From: an uncultured SAR86 cluster bacterium
GTDB lineage: Bacteria; Pseudomonadota; Gammaproteobacteria; Magnimaribacterales; D2472
Direction of reading: 5' to 3'
Length of the DNA stretch: 64,000 nt
Assembly (NCBI GenBank): GCA_902520725.1
Contig: CABYPB010000002.1
Location: forward strand, 1 to 64,000
The stretch's first letter is position 1, and every line of letters starts with the position of its first letter. The notes beneath the pieces were generated by a model. The model searched no databases and was not told the DNA's origin. It was given only the letters and a program-made list of their open reading frames with translations. The position numbers were made by a program, and so were the translations under genes. Shown one piece after another: positions 20,671 through 31,610 of this stretch.

Positions 20671-21666
20671 AAGTATTGAAACTATTTCTAAATGCTTTGT
20701 ATTTGGGAATTGATCAAATATTTCAATATCTTTAATTTTGTGATCTTTTAATAACTTTATATCTTTTATGTAAGTTTCTGGGTTGCAAGATATATAGATT
20801 ATGTTTTCAAATCCCTTGAGAAACTTAACAACCTTATCAGTTAAACCACATCTGGGTGGGTCAACTAAAATATGTGAAAAATCATAACTCTTTATATTAA
20901 TTTCGCCCATTCTTCTAAACTTCTTACCTTTTAAAAGTTCATCTACTTCAGTTGCTGAAAGACGTGCAGAATGAATATTTGAAATATTATTATCAATAAT
21001 TGCCTTATTAAGACACTTAATACTTTTTCTATCATTTTCAGAAGCAAAAACATTTTTAAATAATTTTGATAGTGGTAGAGTAAATGTTCCAACTCCACAG
21101 TAAAGTTCTATTAAATCAGTCGGATGTTTTACCAAAGACTTAACTTTATCTATCATTTTGGATAATAAAAAACTATTGGGTTGATAAAATGAATTATCAG
21201 TTTGAAAAATTTTAATATTTTTAGATGTAATTAAATCTTGAAGATAGATATTATCTTTAGGATATGTTTGATTCTTAGCTCTAATGATTATTTCAACTTT
21301 AAGTTTTTTTTTAATTTGTTCGATTTTGTTAATTAAATCTTTTGAAATATTCTTATGATAGATAAGAGTTACAAGAACATTATTTTTACTATTAGATCTA
21401 AAATTTATTTGAAAAAGTTTATTTTTTATTTCAAATGAATTGTTTATTAACTCTAATAATATTGGCATTAACAGTTGTATTGATTTAACTCCTATATCAA
21501 AACTTTTAATATATATTTTAGATTTATCATCATGCATTACATAGGATTCTTTAGAATATCCAAATTCACATCTTGACCTATAAGAGCTTGCAGGACTTAA
21601 ATTTGTAACTATCTCTTTAGGATAATATTTTGAAATATCTTTAGAAAATTTTATAAATTTATTCAT
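20659..21666 (-). CDS. trmA: tRNA (uracil-5-)-methyltransferase TrmA
   Basis: YRSRCEFGYSKE, FYQPNSFLLSKM, LYCGVGTFTLPLS, LVDPPRCGLTDKV, YISCNPETYIKD. Confidence 0.92.
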   Translation of the reverse strand: MNKFIKFSKDISKYYPKEIVTNLSPASSYRSRCEFGYSKESYVMHDDKSKIYIKSFDIGVKSIQLLMPILLELINNSFEIKNKLFQINFRSNSKNNVLVTLIYHKNISKDLINKIEQIKKKLKVEIIIRAKNQTYPKDNIYLQDLITSKNIKIFQTDNSFYQPNSFLLSKMIDKVKSLVKHPTDLIELYCGVGTFTLPLSKLFKNVFASENDRKSIKCLNKAIIDNNISNIHSARLSATEVDELLKGKKFRRMGEINIKSYDFSHILVDPPRCGLTDKVVKFLKGFENIIYISCNPETYIKDIKLLKDHKIKDIEIFDQFPNTKHLEIVSILSIN

Positions 21667-21836
21667 GAGGTATTTATAAATATATTAGTTATTAATATTA
21701 CAATTGTTATAAATATTATATTTAAGACGATAAATAATATAATTATTTTCTGAATTGTTAAATTTCTTAAATCTTTATCTAAGTCTGTTTTTTTTCTTAT
21801 TCCAAAAAAAGAACTTATAATTCTACTAAACCACAT
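21663..21836 (-). CDS. Small single-TM protein resembling the DUF2970 family (absent from supplied ORF track)
   Basis: Reverse-strand translation MWFSRIISSFFGIRKKTDLDKDLRNLTIQKIIILFIVLNIIFITIVILITNIFINTS*; FFGIRKKxDLxxD then TM; overlaps trmA start by 4 bp. Confidence 0.72.
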   Translation of the reverse strand: MWFSRIISSFFGIRKKTDLDKDLRNLTIQKIIILFIVLNIIFITIVILITNIFINTS

Positions 21837-21841
21837 ATTTT

Positions 21842-22432
21842 ATGAATGATATTATTAAAATAACTAAATCAGCAGAGGAATATCTGGCCAAACTCATTAG
21901 TGATAAAAATGATACTGATTTATCAATAAGAATTTTCATTTCTGATCCAGGAACACCAAAAGCTGAAACATGTTTAGCTTATTGTAAACCAGAAGAGGCT
22001 ATGCCTGATGATATGATAATCAACTTAGATCTTGTAACTGTTAATATTGAAAAAAGAAGCATTCCTTTTTTAAAAGACTGCGTTGTAAATTTTGACAACG
22101 ATACATTTGGTGGTCAATTAACTATAAAAGCACCAAATGCAAGAATGCCTAATATTTCACCGGATAGCCCAATTGAAGATCGAATTAACTATGTCATTTA
22201 TAATGAAATTAATCCAATGCTTGAATCCCATGGTGGAGAGGTAAGCTTAGTTGAATTTAATAAGGACTCTGAAGCTGTTCTTCAATTTGGAGGAGGGTGT
22301 CAGGGCTGTGGAATGGTTGATGTAACACTTAAAGATGGTATTGAAAAAACTCTTATTGAGCAAATTCCTGAAGTAAAAGCTGTTAAGGATCTTACCGATC
22401 ACTCAATCGATGATAATGCATATTACAAATAA
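21842..22432 (+). CDS. nfuA: Fe/S biogenesis protein NfuA
   Basis: A-type-like N-domain plus Nfu domain SHGGEVSLVEF...FGGGCQGCGMVDVTLKDGIEKTL. Confidence 0.95.
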   Translation: MNDIIKITKSAEEYLAKLISDKNDTDLSIRIFISDPGTPKAETCLAYCKPEEAMPDDMIINLDLVTVNIEKRSIPFLKDCVVNFDNDTFGGQLTIKAPNARMPNISPDSPIEDRINYVIYNEINPMLESHGGEVSLVEFNKDSEAVLQFGGGCQGCGMVDVTLKDGIEKTLIEQIPEVKAVKDLTDHSIDDNAYYK

Positions 22433-23059
22433 CTAAATCTCATTTATTGAAATAAGCATTCCAAAATATGGGTGATCAAAAAAATATATATCTTCATTAA
22501 AAACTCTTTTTTCAATGTTAATAAATTTGTTATATCTATTATTTTTTTCGTCAAGGAATCCAATAAGCTCTATGTGCATAAACCTTTTCTGATAAAACTT
22601 TATATAAAATCCGTAATTTTTATTATCTTTATAAGATAGGTATTTACTGTCATCATATTCGGGAATCGTTTGAATCCAAGATTTTGAATCTAATAATATT
22701 TTATTTTTATCATTTAAAATATTTTTTTCTATTTTTTTTAAAATGTTAATTTCATCATCATCTCTAAAAAAAATTTTGGGGTATGTATTTGAGATGAGAG
22801 TTTTATTCTTTGATGTTATGTTTTCAAAGTAAGTTGATATATTTGAAAAATAGCTAAATCGGCTATTTTTTGATTCATTATCATAATTTATAACGGAATT
22901 AGTTGATGGCTCAGTTAATAATGTTTCAAAATTTTCTTGGGAATTAGTTTCAGTGTATTTAAATATAAGAAATTCAATTTTGTATTCTTTGTTAATACTA
23001 GACGCATCAATATTGGTTGATAAAAAAATAATTAAAAAAATAGATTTACAAAATTTCAT
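22433..23059 (-). CDS. Secreted protein, CsiV-like (inferred from position next to mfd and N-terminal pattern)
   Basis: Signal peptide, KEYKIEFLIFKYTET; directly downstream of mfd. Confidence 0.55.
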   Translation of the reverse strand: MKFCKSIFLIIFLSTNIDASSINKEYKIEFLIFKYTETNSQENFETLLTEPSTNSVINYDNESKNSRFSYFSNISTYFENITSKNKTLISNTYPKIFFRDDDEINILKKIEKNILNDKNKILLDSKSWIQTIPEYDDSKYLSYKDNKNYGFYIKFYQKRFMHIELIGFLDEKNNRYNKFINIEKRVFNEDIYFFDHPYFGMLISINEI

Positions 23060-26000
23060 CTAATAAGAGATTAACATTTTTTCTTCTCTTTTCAGAGTTA
23101 GTTTCATTACATTTATAAATGAATTTATTATCTTTATTGATTAAATATTTTTTCTTATTTTTTGCTACTAACTGTAATAAATTTTCTAATGTTTTATCAT
23201 TTATACTTTCTGATAAATAAAAATTAGTATTATTACTATTTGATTTAATAGACTTAATTCCTGAATTATTAATCCTTATTTGAATTTTTTTATCTTCTAT
23301 TAAATTTTTAGCTTCATTTGGCATAGTGCCACACCGATCAATTAAGCTGTCCTTAATTTTAATAATATCCTCGTAAGATTCAGCTTTATCTAATTTTCTA
23401 TATACTTTCAATCTTTCAATTGGTGATGGTAGGTATGTTGAACTTATAAAACTAGAATCATAAAAATTTACATCAGGCCTTAGATTAATATCTTTTATAT
23501 TAATTTTATTACTTTCAATAGCTTCTTTTAACATGGATAGGTATAAAGACATTCCAACACTATTTATATGTCCACTTTGTTTATCACCTAACATTTCTCC
23601 ACCACCTCGAATTTCAAGATCTTCTTGAGCTATTAAAAATCCTTCACCTAGATTTGAATTTCTTATTATCGAATCCAATCTAGTTTTAGAAACTTTAGGA
23701 ATTTCAATATCGGGTATTAAAAAATAACAATAGCCTTGTTTGTCAGATCTTCCTATTCTTCCTCTTAGTTGGTGAAGTTGTGATAGACCAAATTTTTGTG
23801 AATTTATTATTATCATTGTGTTTGCATTAGGTATGTCTAGTCCCATTTCTACAATTGTTGTACATATCAACCCATCTAATAAACCACTTTTAAATTCAGT
23901 CATAACTTTTTTTATTTCTTTTTTATTAAGTTTTCCATGTGCAATGCCAAGTTTAAAATCTGGTAGTAAATAGTTAATTTCTTTCTCAATATTGTTGATT
24001 TTATCTATATCATTTTGAACAATAAAACATTGACCACCTCTGCTTCTCTCTCTTGTTAAAGCCTCCTTAATAAGTTGATTTGTTTGAACTTTTAAAAATG
24101 ATTTGATACTTAATCTATTTGATGGTGCAGTTTGCAGAAATGAAAAATCTTTTAATCCTGAAAAAACCATATTCATTGTTCTTGGAATTGGCGTTGCAGA
24201 TAAATAAAGAATATGAATATTTTCTTGTTTATCCTTTATAAAATTCTTCTGTTTAATTCCAAATTTATGCTCTTCATCAATTATTAATAGTCCTACATTC
24301 ATAAAATTAATATTATTATTAAAAATAATATGAGTTGATATTAATATATCAATATTGCCTAAATTAAATTCGTTAATAATATTATTTTTATCTTTGGCAG
24401 AAACAAATCTATTTAATTTTTTTATAGTTACTCCAAAATTTATATACCTTTTTAGAAATGAGTCATAATGTTGATCACATAAAATAGTGCTTGGTGTAAT
24501 AACAATAACTTGTTTATTTGAGCTTACCGATACAAATGCAGCTTTCATTGCTACCTCAGTTTTTCCAAAACCAACATCACCACATAAAACTCTGTTCATT
24601 GGTTTTATTAAAGACAAATCTTTTTTTATTGATTTGAAAGCTGATATTTGATCTGGCGTAGGGGTAAATGGAAAATCATTTTCAAATATAATTAATGATT
24701 TTGAATCCACTGTGAGGCTTGAAGAAAAAGATTTTAATCTTCTGGATTCTATATCCAGAATTTCAGCCGCATGATCAACTGATCTTTTTTGAGCTTTTTC
24801 TTTTTTTAACAGCCACTTAGTTGATGATAAAGAGTCTAAATCTAAATTTAGTGAAAAATCTTTTTTATGATAACTAGATATTTTATTTATATTATTTAAC
24901 GGAACATATAAATTTTCATTGTTAGCATAGATAATTTTTATATACTCACTAGGTTTGTTATTTGCTTCTACAACTTCAAGACCTTGATAAATTCCAAGGC
25001 CATAATCTTCATGAATTACATATTCATTTTCATTAAAAACTTTATTAAATTCTAAATATCTGGACTTTTCTTCATCTATATTTTTTATTGGAACATTATT
25101 ATTTATATTTTCGTTATGAATTAAATATGTGTTTTTATCTATAAGATATATCGGCCTTACAATATTAGAAACCATAATATTAAAGGACGAAGATATTTGA
25201 CTTAAATTATCCAAAACATTTGCTCTTGGCGATTTATTTTTTAAATCTTCTAAATAACTTTGAATAGATGTTAATAGAACATATTTATTAGCCTCTAATT
25301 TATTTAATTCATGGTTCTGTATCAACTCATCTATTGATAAATTAGGTAATTGAAAGGTATTAACCTTAATCTCTTTTATATTAGTTATTTTTTGACTTAT
25401 ATCAGACGTATTAGTGTAATAATCACATGGTTTAATTATTGGTCGATTTGAGTCGTTTATTTCATCACTAAATCTATCATTAATAAATTTTTCATGATCC
25501 ATAATTTCTTCATTTAGATTTTCAAATTTTAAATATTCATAATCATCAAATAACTCAATGAAAGAAGAGAGTTTATTAAAAAAGAATGGAAAATATACTT
25601 CATAACCCTCAGGAAGGTTTCCATTTTTTATTTTTTGAAAAATTGTACAAAATCTCTCATCATTATCGTAAAAATATTCTCTCCAATTATTTATAAATAA
25701 CTCAATGGTTTTATTATCAAGAGTAACAATATTACCCTTTGAAAGATGAAAGCTATCAATTTGTTTTATTGATAATTGGGAATCTGCATTAAAAAATCTT
25801 ATTGATTCAATTATGTCATCAAATATTTCGATTCTTAATGGATTTCTATAAATCGGAGCATAAAGATCTATGATTCCACCTCTTGTACTATATTCATTAA
25901 TATTCTCAACATGAGTTTTTTTTATATAATTTAATGATTCAATAACATTTATAAGCTCACTAATGGATATATTTTTTCCAACTTTAAAATTACTTAATGA

Positions 26001-26333
26001 AATAAAATTCTCTTTAGTTGGATATAAATCAAATAAATTTTTTATAGATGTTATTAATATCTGTTTTTTATTATCTACATTATTTAAAATTTGGAATCTT
26101 TTTTTTGTAATTTTCTCAGGAACTGAAAAATGGTCATATGGAAGAACATCATTTTCAGGAAATAAATATATTTGTTTAATATCTAATATTAACTGAAGCT
26201 CATTTTTTAGATACATAGCTTCATTAGTATTTTTAACAAAGATACAGATAGATTTATTGTTTTTAATAAAATATTCTTTTAAAGAATAAGCATAATTTAG
26301 ATAGTTTTTATATTTATTTTTATCCATCGACAT
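23046..26333 (-). CDS. mfd: Transcription-repair coupling factor
   Basis: CarD-like domain, GDVGFGKTEVAMKAAF, IDEEHKFGIKQK, LSATPIPRTMNM, RGRIGRSDKQGYCY. Confidence 0.97.
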   Translation of the reverse strand: MSMDKNKYKNYLNYAYSLKEYFIKNNKSICIFVKNTNEAMYLKNELQLILDIKQIYLFPENDVLPYDHFSVPEKITKKRFQILNNVDNKKQILITSIKNLFDLYPTKENFISLSNFKVGKNISISELINVIESLNYIKKTHVENINEYSTRGGIIDLYAPIYRNPLRIEIFDDIIESIRFFNADSQLSIKQIDSFHLSKGNIVTLDNKTIELFINNWREYFYDNDERFCTIFQKIKNGNLPEGYEVYFPFFFNKLSSFIELFDDYEYLKFENLNEEIMDHEKFINDRFSDEINDSNRPIIKPCDYYTNTSDISQKITNIKEIKVNTFQLPNLSIDELIQNHELNKLEANKYVLLTSIQSYLEDLKNKSPRANVLDNLSQISSSFNIMVSNIVRPIYLIDKNTYLIHNENINNNVPIKNIDEEKSRYLEFNKVFNENEYVIHEDYGLGIYQGLEVVEANNKPSEYIKIIYANNENLYVPLNNINKISSYHKKDFSLNLDLDSLSSTKWLLKKEKAQKRSVDHAAEILDIESRRLKSFSSSLTVDSKSLIIFENDFPFTPTPDQISAFKSIKKDLSLIKPMNRVLCGDVGFGKTEVAMKAAFVSVSSNKQVIVITPSTILCDQHYDSFLKRYINFGVTIKKLNRFVSAKDKNNIINEFNLGNIDILISTHIIFNNNINFMNVGLLIIDEEHKFGIKQKNFIKDKQENIHILYLSATPIPRTMNMVFSGLKDFSFLQTAPSNRLSIKSFLKVQTNQLIKEALTRERSRGGQCFIVQNDIDKINNIEKEINYLLPDFKLGIAHGKLNKKEIKKVMTEFKSGLLDGLICTTIVEMGLDIPNANTMIIINSQKFGLSQLHQLRGRIGRSDKQGYCYFLIPDIEIPKVSKTRLDSIIRNSNLGEGFLIAQEDLEIRGGGEMLGDKQSGHINSVGMSLYLSMLKEAIESNKINIKDINLRPDVNFYDSSFISSTYLPSPIERLKVYRKLDKAESYEDIIKIKDSLIDRCGTMPNEAKNLIEDKKIQIRINNSGIKSIKSNSNNTNFYLSESINDKTLENLLQLVAKNKKKYLINKDNKFIYKCNETNSEKRRKNVNLLLDEIL

Positions 26334-26388
26334 GTGTATAATGAGGCCTTATTCTATCAATCAAATTAAATATATAAAGAAAAATATT

Positions 26389-27570
26389 ATGAATATAAAT
26401 TTTAGTGATGAAGACTTAGCGTTTAGAGATGAAGTTCGAGAGTGGTTATCAAATGATTATCCACAGCATGTCAGAGAAAAGACTGAGAAGGGTATTACAA
26501 TAAGTAAAGAAGATCTCATAGATTTTCACAAAGCTCTCTCAAAAAAGGGTTGGATGGGCTATAACTGGCCAGTTGAATTTGGTGGTACTGGTTGGTCAGC
26601 CTCAAAATTATACATATTTAATAAGGAACTAGGTTTAGCAGGATGCCCGCCAATTCTTCCATTTGGTGTTGGTATGGTTGGACCTGTAATTTATACCTTT
26701 GGTAACGATGAACAGAAAGAAAGATTTTTACCTGATATCTTAGAATTTAATACATGGTGGTGTCAGGGGTACTCTGAACCCGGTTCAGGTTCTGATTTAG
26801 CATCTTTAAAAACCAAGGCAGTTTTAAGAAATGATCTTGACGAAGACTATTATGTTGTTAATGGTTCAAAAACATGGACAACGCTTGCTCAGAATGCAGA
26901 TTGGATTTTTTGTTTAGTAAGAACTGACAATAGTGGTATTAAACAAGAAGGTATCTCCTTTTTACTTATTGATATGAAATCTCCAGGTATTGAAGTAAAA
27001 CCAATTATTACTATTGATGGTGATCATGAAGTTAATTCAGTTTTCTTTACAGATGTAAAAGTGCCAGCTAAAAATCTTATTGGAGAAGAGGGTAAAGGTT
27101 GGACTTATGCAAAATTTTTGCTTGCTCATGAGAGATTTGGTATTGCTGGAGTTGGAGCATCAATGAGGTCTCTTAACAGGCTAAAGGAAATTATATCAAA
27201 GCTTGATAATGATGATCTTCAAAGAAAAGCAAATGAACTAGAGGTTGCATTATCTGCCATTGAAATTACCGAATTGAGACTGTTGTCAGCCCTTGAAAAT
27301 GGTGGGCATCCTGGAGCTGAATCTTCAATTTTAAAAATTAAAGGTACCGAAATGCAACAAGCCTTATCTGAACTATTTGTAGAAGCTTCTGGTGAGTATG
27401 CTTTAATGTATCCTGGGCCACATGGTTATGAAAATAATGACAAGCCAGCTGGACCAGATTTTGCTGCTGAAGGATTATCCGCGTTTTTAAATATGAGAAA
27501 AACTTCGATCTATGGTGGAAGTAACGAAATTCAAAAGAATATTCTTTCGAAATTTGTTTTAGGTGTCTAA
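26389..27570 (+). CDS. Acyl-CoA dehydrogenase family protein
   Basis: WCQGYSEPGSGSDLASLKTKA, NGSKTWTTLAQNADWIF, IYGGSNEIQKNILSK. Confidence 0.93.
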   Translation: MNINFSDEDLAFRDEVREWLSNDYPQHVREKTEKGITISKEDLIDFHKALSKKGWMGYNWPVEFGGTGWSASKLYIFNKELGLAGCPPILPFGVGMVGPVIYTFGNDEQKERFLPDILEFNTWWCQGYSEPGSGSDLASLKTKAVLRNDLDEDYYVVNGSKTWTTLAQNADWIFCLVRTDNSGIKQEGISFLLIDMKSPGIEVKPIITIDGDHEVNSVFFTDVKVPAKNLIGEEGKGWTYAKFLLAHERFGIAGVGASMRSLNRLKEIISKLDNDDLQRKANELEVALSAIEITELRLLSALENGGHPGAESSILKIKGTEMQQALSELFVEASGEYALMYPGPHGYENNDKPAGPDFAAEGLSAFLNMRKTSIYGGSNEIQKNILSKFVLGV

Positions 27571-27573
27571 TTA

Positions 27574-28668
27574 ATGAATCTTAATTACAGTGATGAGCAA
27601 GTAATGCTTCGTGAACAGATTCAAAAATTCTGTGAAACTGAATATGATTTTTATAAAAGAGAAGATATTGTTAAATCAAATGATGACTTTGACTCAAATG
27701 TTTGGAATTTGTTCGCTGAGCAAGGTTGGTTATCAATGCCATTTTCTGAACAATCTGGTGGATTAGGATTTGGTCCTATTGAACTTTCTATATTATTTGA
27801 AGAATTTGGAAAAGCACTTGTAATTGAACCCTATCTTTCAACTGTCGTATTAGCTGGAAGTTTGTTAGATAATTCTACTTTCTCTTCAAAAAATGATCTT
27901 ATTGAGCAAATTTGTTCTGGTGAACTGCATATCTCACTTGCGTATGCAGAAGCAGGCAAGGGCTATGATTACTTAACACCAAATACAAGTATAGATAAAA
28001 AAGGACTTCTAAATGGTACTAAAACTCTAGTTTTAAACGGAGCAAACTCAGATAAATTAATTGTTGCTTGTAATAGAGATAATATATTTAACCTAATAAT
28101 ACTTGACACAAAAACGGATGGCGTTTCATTAAATTCATTCTCAACAGTTGATGGACAATCATGCTCTGAAATATCATTTGAAAATGTGCAATTAGATGAA
28201 ACTAATATCATTGCTTATGGAGATGAAGCAATTAGTTTAATAAAAGATTCACTAAACCTTGCTACATTGTGTGTTAGCGCTGAAGCTGTCGGATGCATGG
28301 AGTCTTGTTATTTAAAAACACTTCAATATACAAAAGATAGAGAGCAATTTGGACAACCAATTTCATCTTTTCAAGTTTTGCAACATAGAATGGTTGATAT
28401 GTTTATCGAATCTGAACTAGCTAAGTCATTATTAATTAAGGCAATGCTTGAGGTAAATAACCGTTCGGATGATATGTATAAACACGTATCAGCATTGAAA
28501 TCATATATTGGTACATCTGGTAAACTCTCAGCAAAAGAAGCTGTTCAACTGCATGGTGGAATGGGAGTCAGTGAAGAAATGATGATCGGTCATTATTTAA
28601 AAAAAATGATTTCCATTGATGCACTGTTTGGTAATGCTGATTATCATCTTAAACAATCAGGGAAATAG
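27574..28668 (+). CDS. Acyl-CoA dehydrogenase family protein (second subunit type)
   Basis: FAEQGWLSMPFSEQSGGLGFG, YTKDREQFGQPISSFQVLQHRMVDM, AVQLHGGMGVSEEMMIGHYLKK. Confidence 0.93.
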   Translation: MNLNYSDEQVMLREQIQKFCETEYDFYKREDIVKSNDDFDSNVWNLFAEQGWLSMPFSEQSGGLGFGPIELSILFEEFGKALVIEPYLSTVVLAGSLLDNSTFSSKNDLIEQICSGELHISLAYAEAGKGYDYLTPNTSIDKKGLLNGTKTLVLNGANSDKLIVACNRDNIFNLIILDTKTDGVSLNSFSTVDGQSCSEISFENVQLDETNIIAYGDEAISLIKDSLNLATLCVSAEAVGCMESCYLKTLQYTKDREQFGQPISSFQVLQHRMVDMFIESELAKSLLIKAMLEVNNRSDDMYKHVSALKSYIGTSGKLSAKEAVQLHGGMGVSEEMMIGHYLKKMISIDALFGNADYHLKQSGK

Positions 28669-28705
28669 TTTATAGCTAAACCAATAAAACATTTATAATT
28701 AGTTT

Positions 28706-30208
28706 ATGAATAATAATAGGGACATAAACTTTCAATCAACAGAAAGACAAAAACGCATCTTACCTGAGGATTCCTTTGGTGACTGGAAATGGCGTGAAGC
28801 TCTAGCCGAATCAATGATACCTTTAATTGGAGCTTTATATAGGGATGGGGTGAATATTCTTATATATGGTAAATCTCTAGTTAATGAATCTCCTGTTTCA
28901 ATAATGAAAGCCCATAGATTTGCAAGACAAACTGATAATAATGAATTATCAGAGTTGGAGACTTTTCCAATAATTAAATATATTAGTTCTCTTAATTTAT
29001 GTGATTGTGAAATTGATGTTGGTGAAATAGCAGTTAAGTGTCCATTTTTTGATCAAATTAAATCTGATGATTCACAATTACCAGACTTTTTAAATAAACA
29101 ATTAGTTTCTGTCATTGATAAAGATTCATCACGCCCTGACGAACCTACTAGTATTGTCTTATATGGTTTTGGCAGGATTGGAAGACTAGTTGCTAGAATG
29201 ATGACACAAACAACAGGACCTGGTAATTATTTTAGATTAAAAGCTGTTGTAATAAGGAAGGCATCTAATGATGATATATACAAACGAGCAAGTTTATTAC
29301 TAAGAGATTCGGTTCATGGTTCATTTGATGGTACTGTAAGAGTTGATGAAGAGAATTCAACACTTGTAATAAATGGAAATGCTGTAAAGATCATTTACGC
29401 TAATAGTCCCGATGATGTTAAATATTCTGATCATAATATTATTAACCCATTAGTTATAGATAATACAGGTGTATGGAGAGATTATGATTCGCTATCAAAG
29501 CATATTAATTCAGGTGCATCGAACGTTATTTTAACGGCACCAGCTAAAGGTGATATAAAAAATATAGTATATGGGATCAACGATAATATTGTTTCTGATG
29601 AAGATCAAATAGTATCTGCTGCATCATGTACAACAAATGCAATTGTTCCAGTTCTTAAAGCAATAAATGATAAATATTCAATAGAAGGTGGCCATATAGA
29701 GACAGTTCATGCATATACAAATGATCAAAATCTAATCGATAATTTTCATAAAGGCGATAGAAGAGGTAGAGGTGCTCCATTAAATATGGTTATAACAACT
29801 ACTGGTGCGGTAAAAGCAGTTGCTAAAGCATTGCCAGAATTAGAAGGTAAGTTAACTGGTAATGCAATCAGAGTTCCAACGCCTAATGTCAGTCTAGCAA
29901 TTTTATCATTAACACTTGATACTGATGTAACAGTTGATGAGGTTAATTCGTATCTGCAGTCAGTTGCATTTCATTCAAAATATAGAGAAATAATTGGGTA
30001 TGTAAATTCACCTGAAGTAGTATCTACAGATTTTTACTCAAGTCCTTTTGCTTCAATTATTGATTCTCAAGCAACAATCGCAAGTGGAAAAAGAATAACA
30101 TTATATTGTTGGTACGATAATGAGTATGGTTATACGAAACAAGTTATTAATTTATCTAAAAAAATTGGCAATATTAATCTACCAAGATTACCGCTGCCAA
30201 TTGATTAA
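28706..30208 (+). CDS. gap: Glyceraldehyde-3-phosphate dehydrogenase, long form
   Basis: YGFGRIGRLVARM, SAASCTTNAIVPVLKAIND, VHAYTNDQNLIDN, WYDNEYGYTKQVI; N-terminal extension. Confidence 0.94.
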   Translation: MNNNRDINFQSTERQKRILPEDSFGDWKWREALAESMIPLIGALYRDGVNILIYGKSLVNESPVSIMKAHRFARQTDNNELSELETFPIIKYISSLNLCDCEIDVGEIAVKCPFFDQIKSDDSQLPDFLNKQLVSVIDKDSSRPDEPTSIVLYGFGRIGRLVARMMTQTTGPGNYFRLKAVVIRKASNDDIYKRASLLLRDSVHGSFDGTVRVDEENSTLVINGNAVKIIYANSPDDVKYSDHNIINPLVIDNTGVWRDYDSLSKHINSGASNVILTAPAKGDIKNIVYGINDNIVSDEDQIVSAASCTTNAIVPVLKAINDKYSIEGGHIETVHAYTNDQNLIDNFHKGDRRGRGAPLNMVITTTGAVKAVAKALPELEGKLTGNAIRVPTPNVSLAILSLTLDTDVTVDEVNSYLQSVAFHSKYREIIGYVNSPEVVSTDFYSSPFASIIDSQATIASGKRITLYCWYDNEYGYTKQVINLSKKIGNINLPRLPLPID

Positions 30209-30293
30209 AAGTATAGAATCAAAAGCACTTTAGTTTTATAATTCAACTGTTTTTAGTAGTTTAATTATTAACTTTACAAAGGCACACAAAATA

Positions 30294-31610
30294 GTGATTA
30301 AAATATCAAAAGGTCTTGATTTACCTATATCTGGTAATCCTTCCACTTACATAACGGATAAGCCGAAGAATACCTCTGTAGCTCTTTTAGGAAGTGATTT
30401 TGTTGGTATGAAACCAACTATGCTTGTTAAAGTAGGAGACCAAGTTAAGGCTGGACAAAAACTTTTTGAAGATAAAAAAAATATAGGTGTTTTTTATACA
30501 TCCCCAGCAGGAGGAGAAGTAAAAGCAATTAACAGAGGTGAAAAAAGAAAATTTCTTTCGATAGAGATAGATATTTCAAGTAAAGAGGAATTTGAAGACT
30601 TCCAGATAATAAATGATTCTGAGCATACGAAAGAGCTATTAATAACATCTGGCTTATGGAACGCTTTTAGAACTCGACCTTTTAATAGAACTCCTTCAGT
30701 TCATGATAAGCCAAATGCATTGTTTATTAACTGTTGTGATACAAACCCTTTAAGCGTTGACCCAATACATATCATCAATAACGATAAAGATCTTTTTGAT
30801 TTAGGTCTCGAACTTATTTCAAAATTATTTGATTGTGAAATACACCTTTGTTACCAAAATATTGATTTTGATACATCTAACAAAAATATTAATTACCATT
30901 GTTTTATAGGACCTCATCCTGCTGGTTTAAGCAGCACACATATTTCTAAAATACATCCTGTAAATTCTTCTAATTCTGCATGGACTATTAATTTTCAAGA
31001 TGTAATTTCTATGGGCTATTTAAAATCAAATAATAAAATAAGACCAAATAAACTAATCAGTATAGGTGGGCCTGGAGTTTATGAACCATCCTTACTTGAA
31101 GTCCGAATAGGAGGAAACATTGATGAAATCACTGCAGGCAAAGTTCAACCAAATTCAAGAATTGTTTCCGGCTCTATTATTTATGGACACACCTCTGAAG
31201 GAGTAATGAATTATATTGGATATTACGACTCTCAGATATCTATCTTGCCAGATGAAGTAAATGAAATATTTATGAATTGGTTAATGCCTGGATTCAATCT
31301 TCATTCAAAGTTAAATGTTTTTATTTCATCATTTATTAAACCAAAGGAATTCAAATTTAATACATCAATAGGCGGTGGTGAAAGGGCAATTGTTCCTGTA
31401 AGTTCATACGAAGAAGTAGTACCAATGGATATCTTGGTAACACAGTTATTAAAAGCACTGGTAGTAGGTGATATTGAAATGGCAGTTGATCTTGGGATGC
31501 TAGAATTAGTTCCAGAAGATTTAGCATTATGCTCATACGTATGTCCAAGCAAATACGATTATTCATCGATACTAATGGATAATCTTAATAAGTTATATTT
31601 AGAATCATGA
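30294..31610 (+). CDS. nqrA: Na+-translocating NADH:quinone reductase subunit A
   Basis: KGLDLPISGNPS, FYTSPAGGEVKAINRGEKR; first gene of nqr operon (GTG start). Confidence 0.95.
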   Translation: MIKISKGLDLPISGNPSTYITDKPKNTSVALLGSDFVGMKPTMLVKVGDQVKAGQKLFEDKKNIGVFYTSPAGGEVKAINRGEKRKFLSIEIDISSKEEFEDFQIINDSEHTKELLITSGLWNAFRTRPFNRTPSVHDKPNALFINCCDTNPLSVDPIHIINNDKDLFDLGLELISKLFDCEIHLCYQNIDFDTSNKNINYHCFIGPHPAGLSSTHISKIHPVNSSNSAWTINFQDVISMGYLKSNNKIRPNKLISIGGPGVYEPSLLEVRIGGNIDEITAGKVQPNSRIVSGSIIYGHTSEGVMNYIGYYDSQISILPDEVNEIFMNWLMPGFNLHSKLNVFISSFIKPKEFKFNTSIGGGERAIVPVSSYEEVVPMDILVTQLLKALVVGDIEMAVDLGMLELVPEDLALCSYVCPSKYDYSSILMDNLNKLYLES

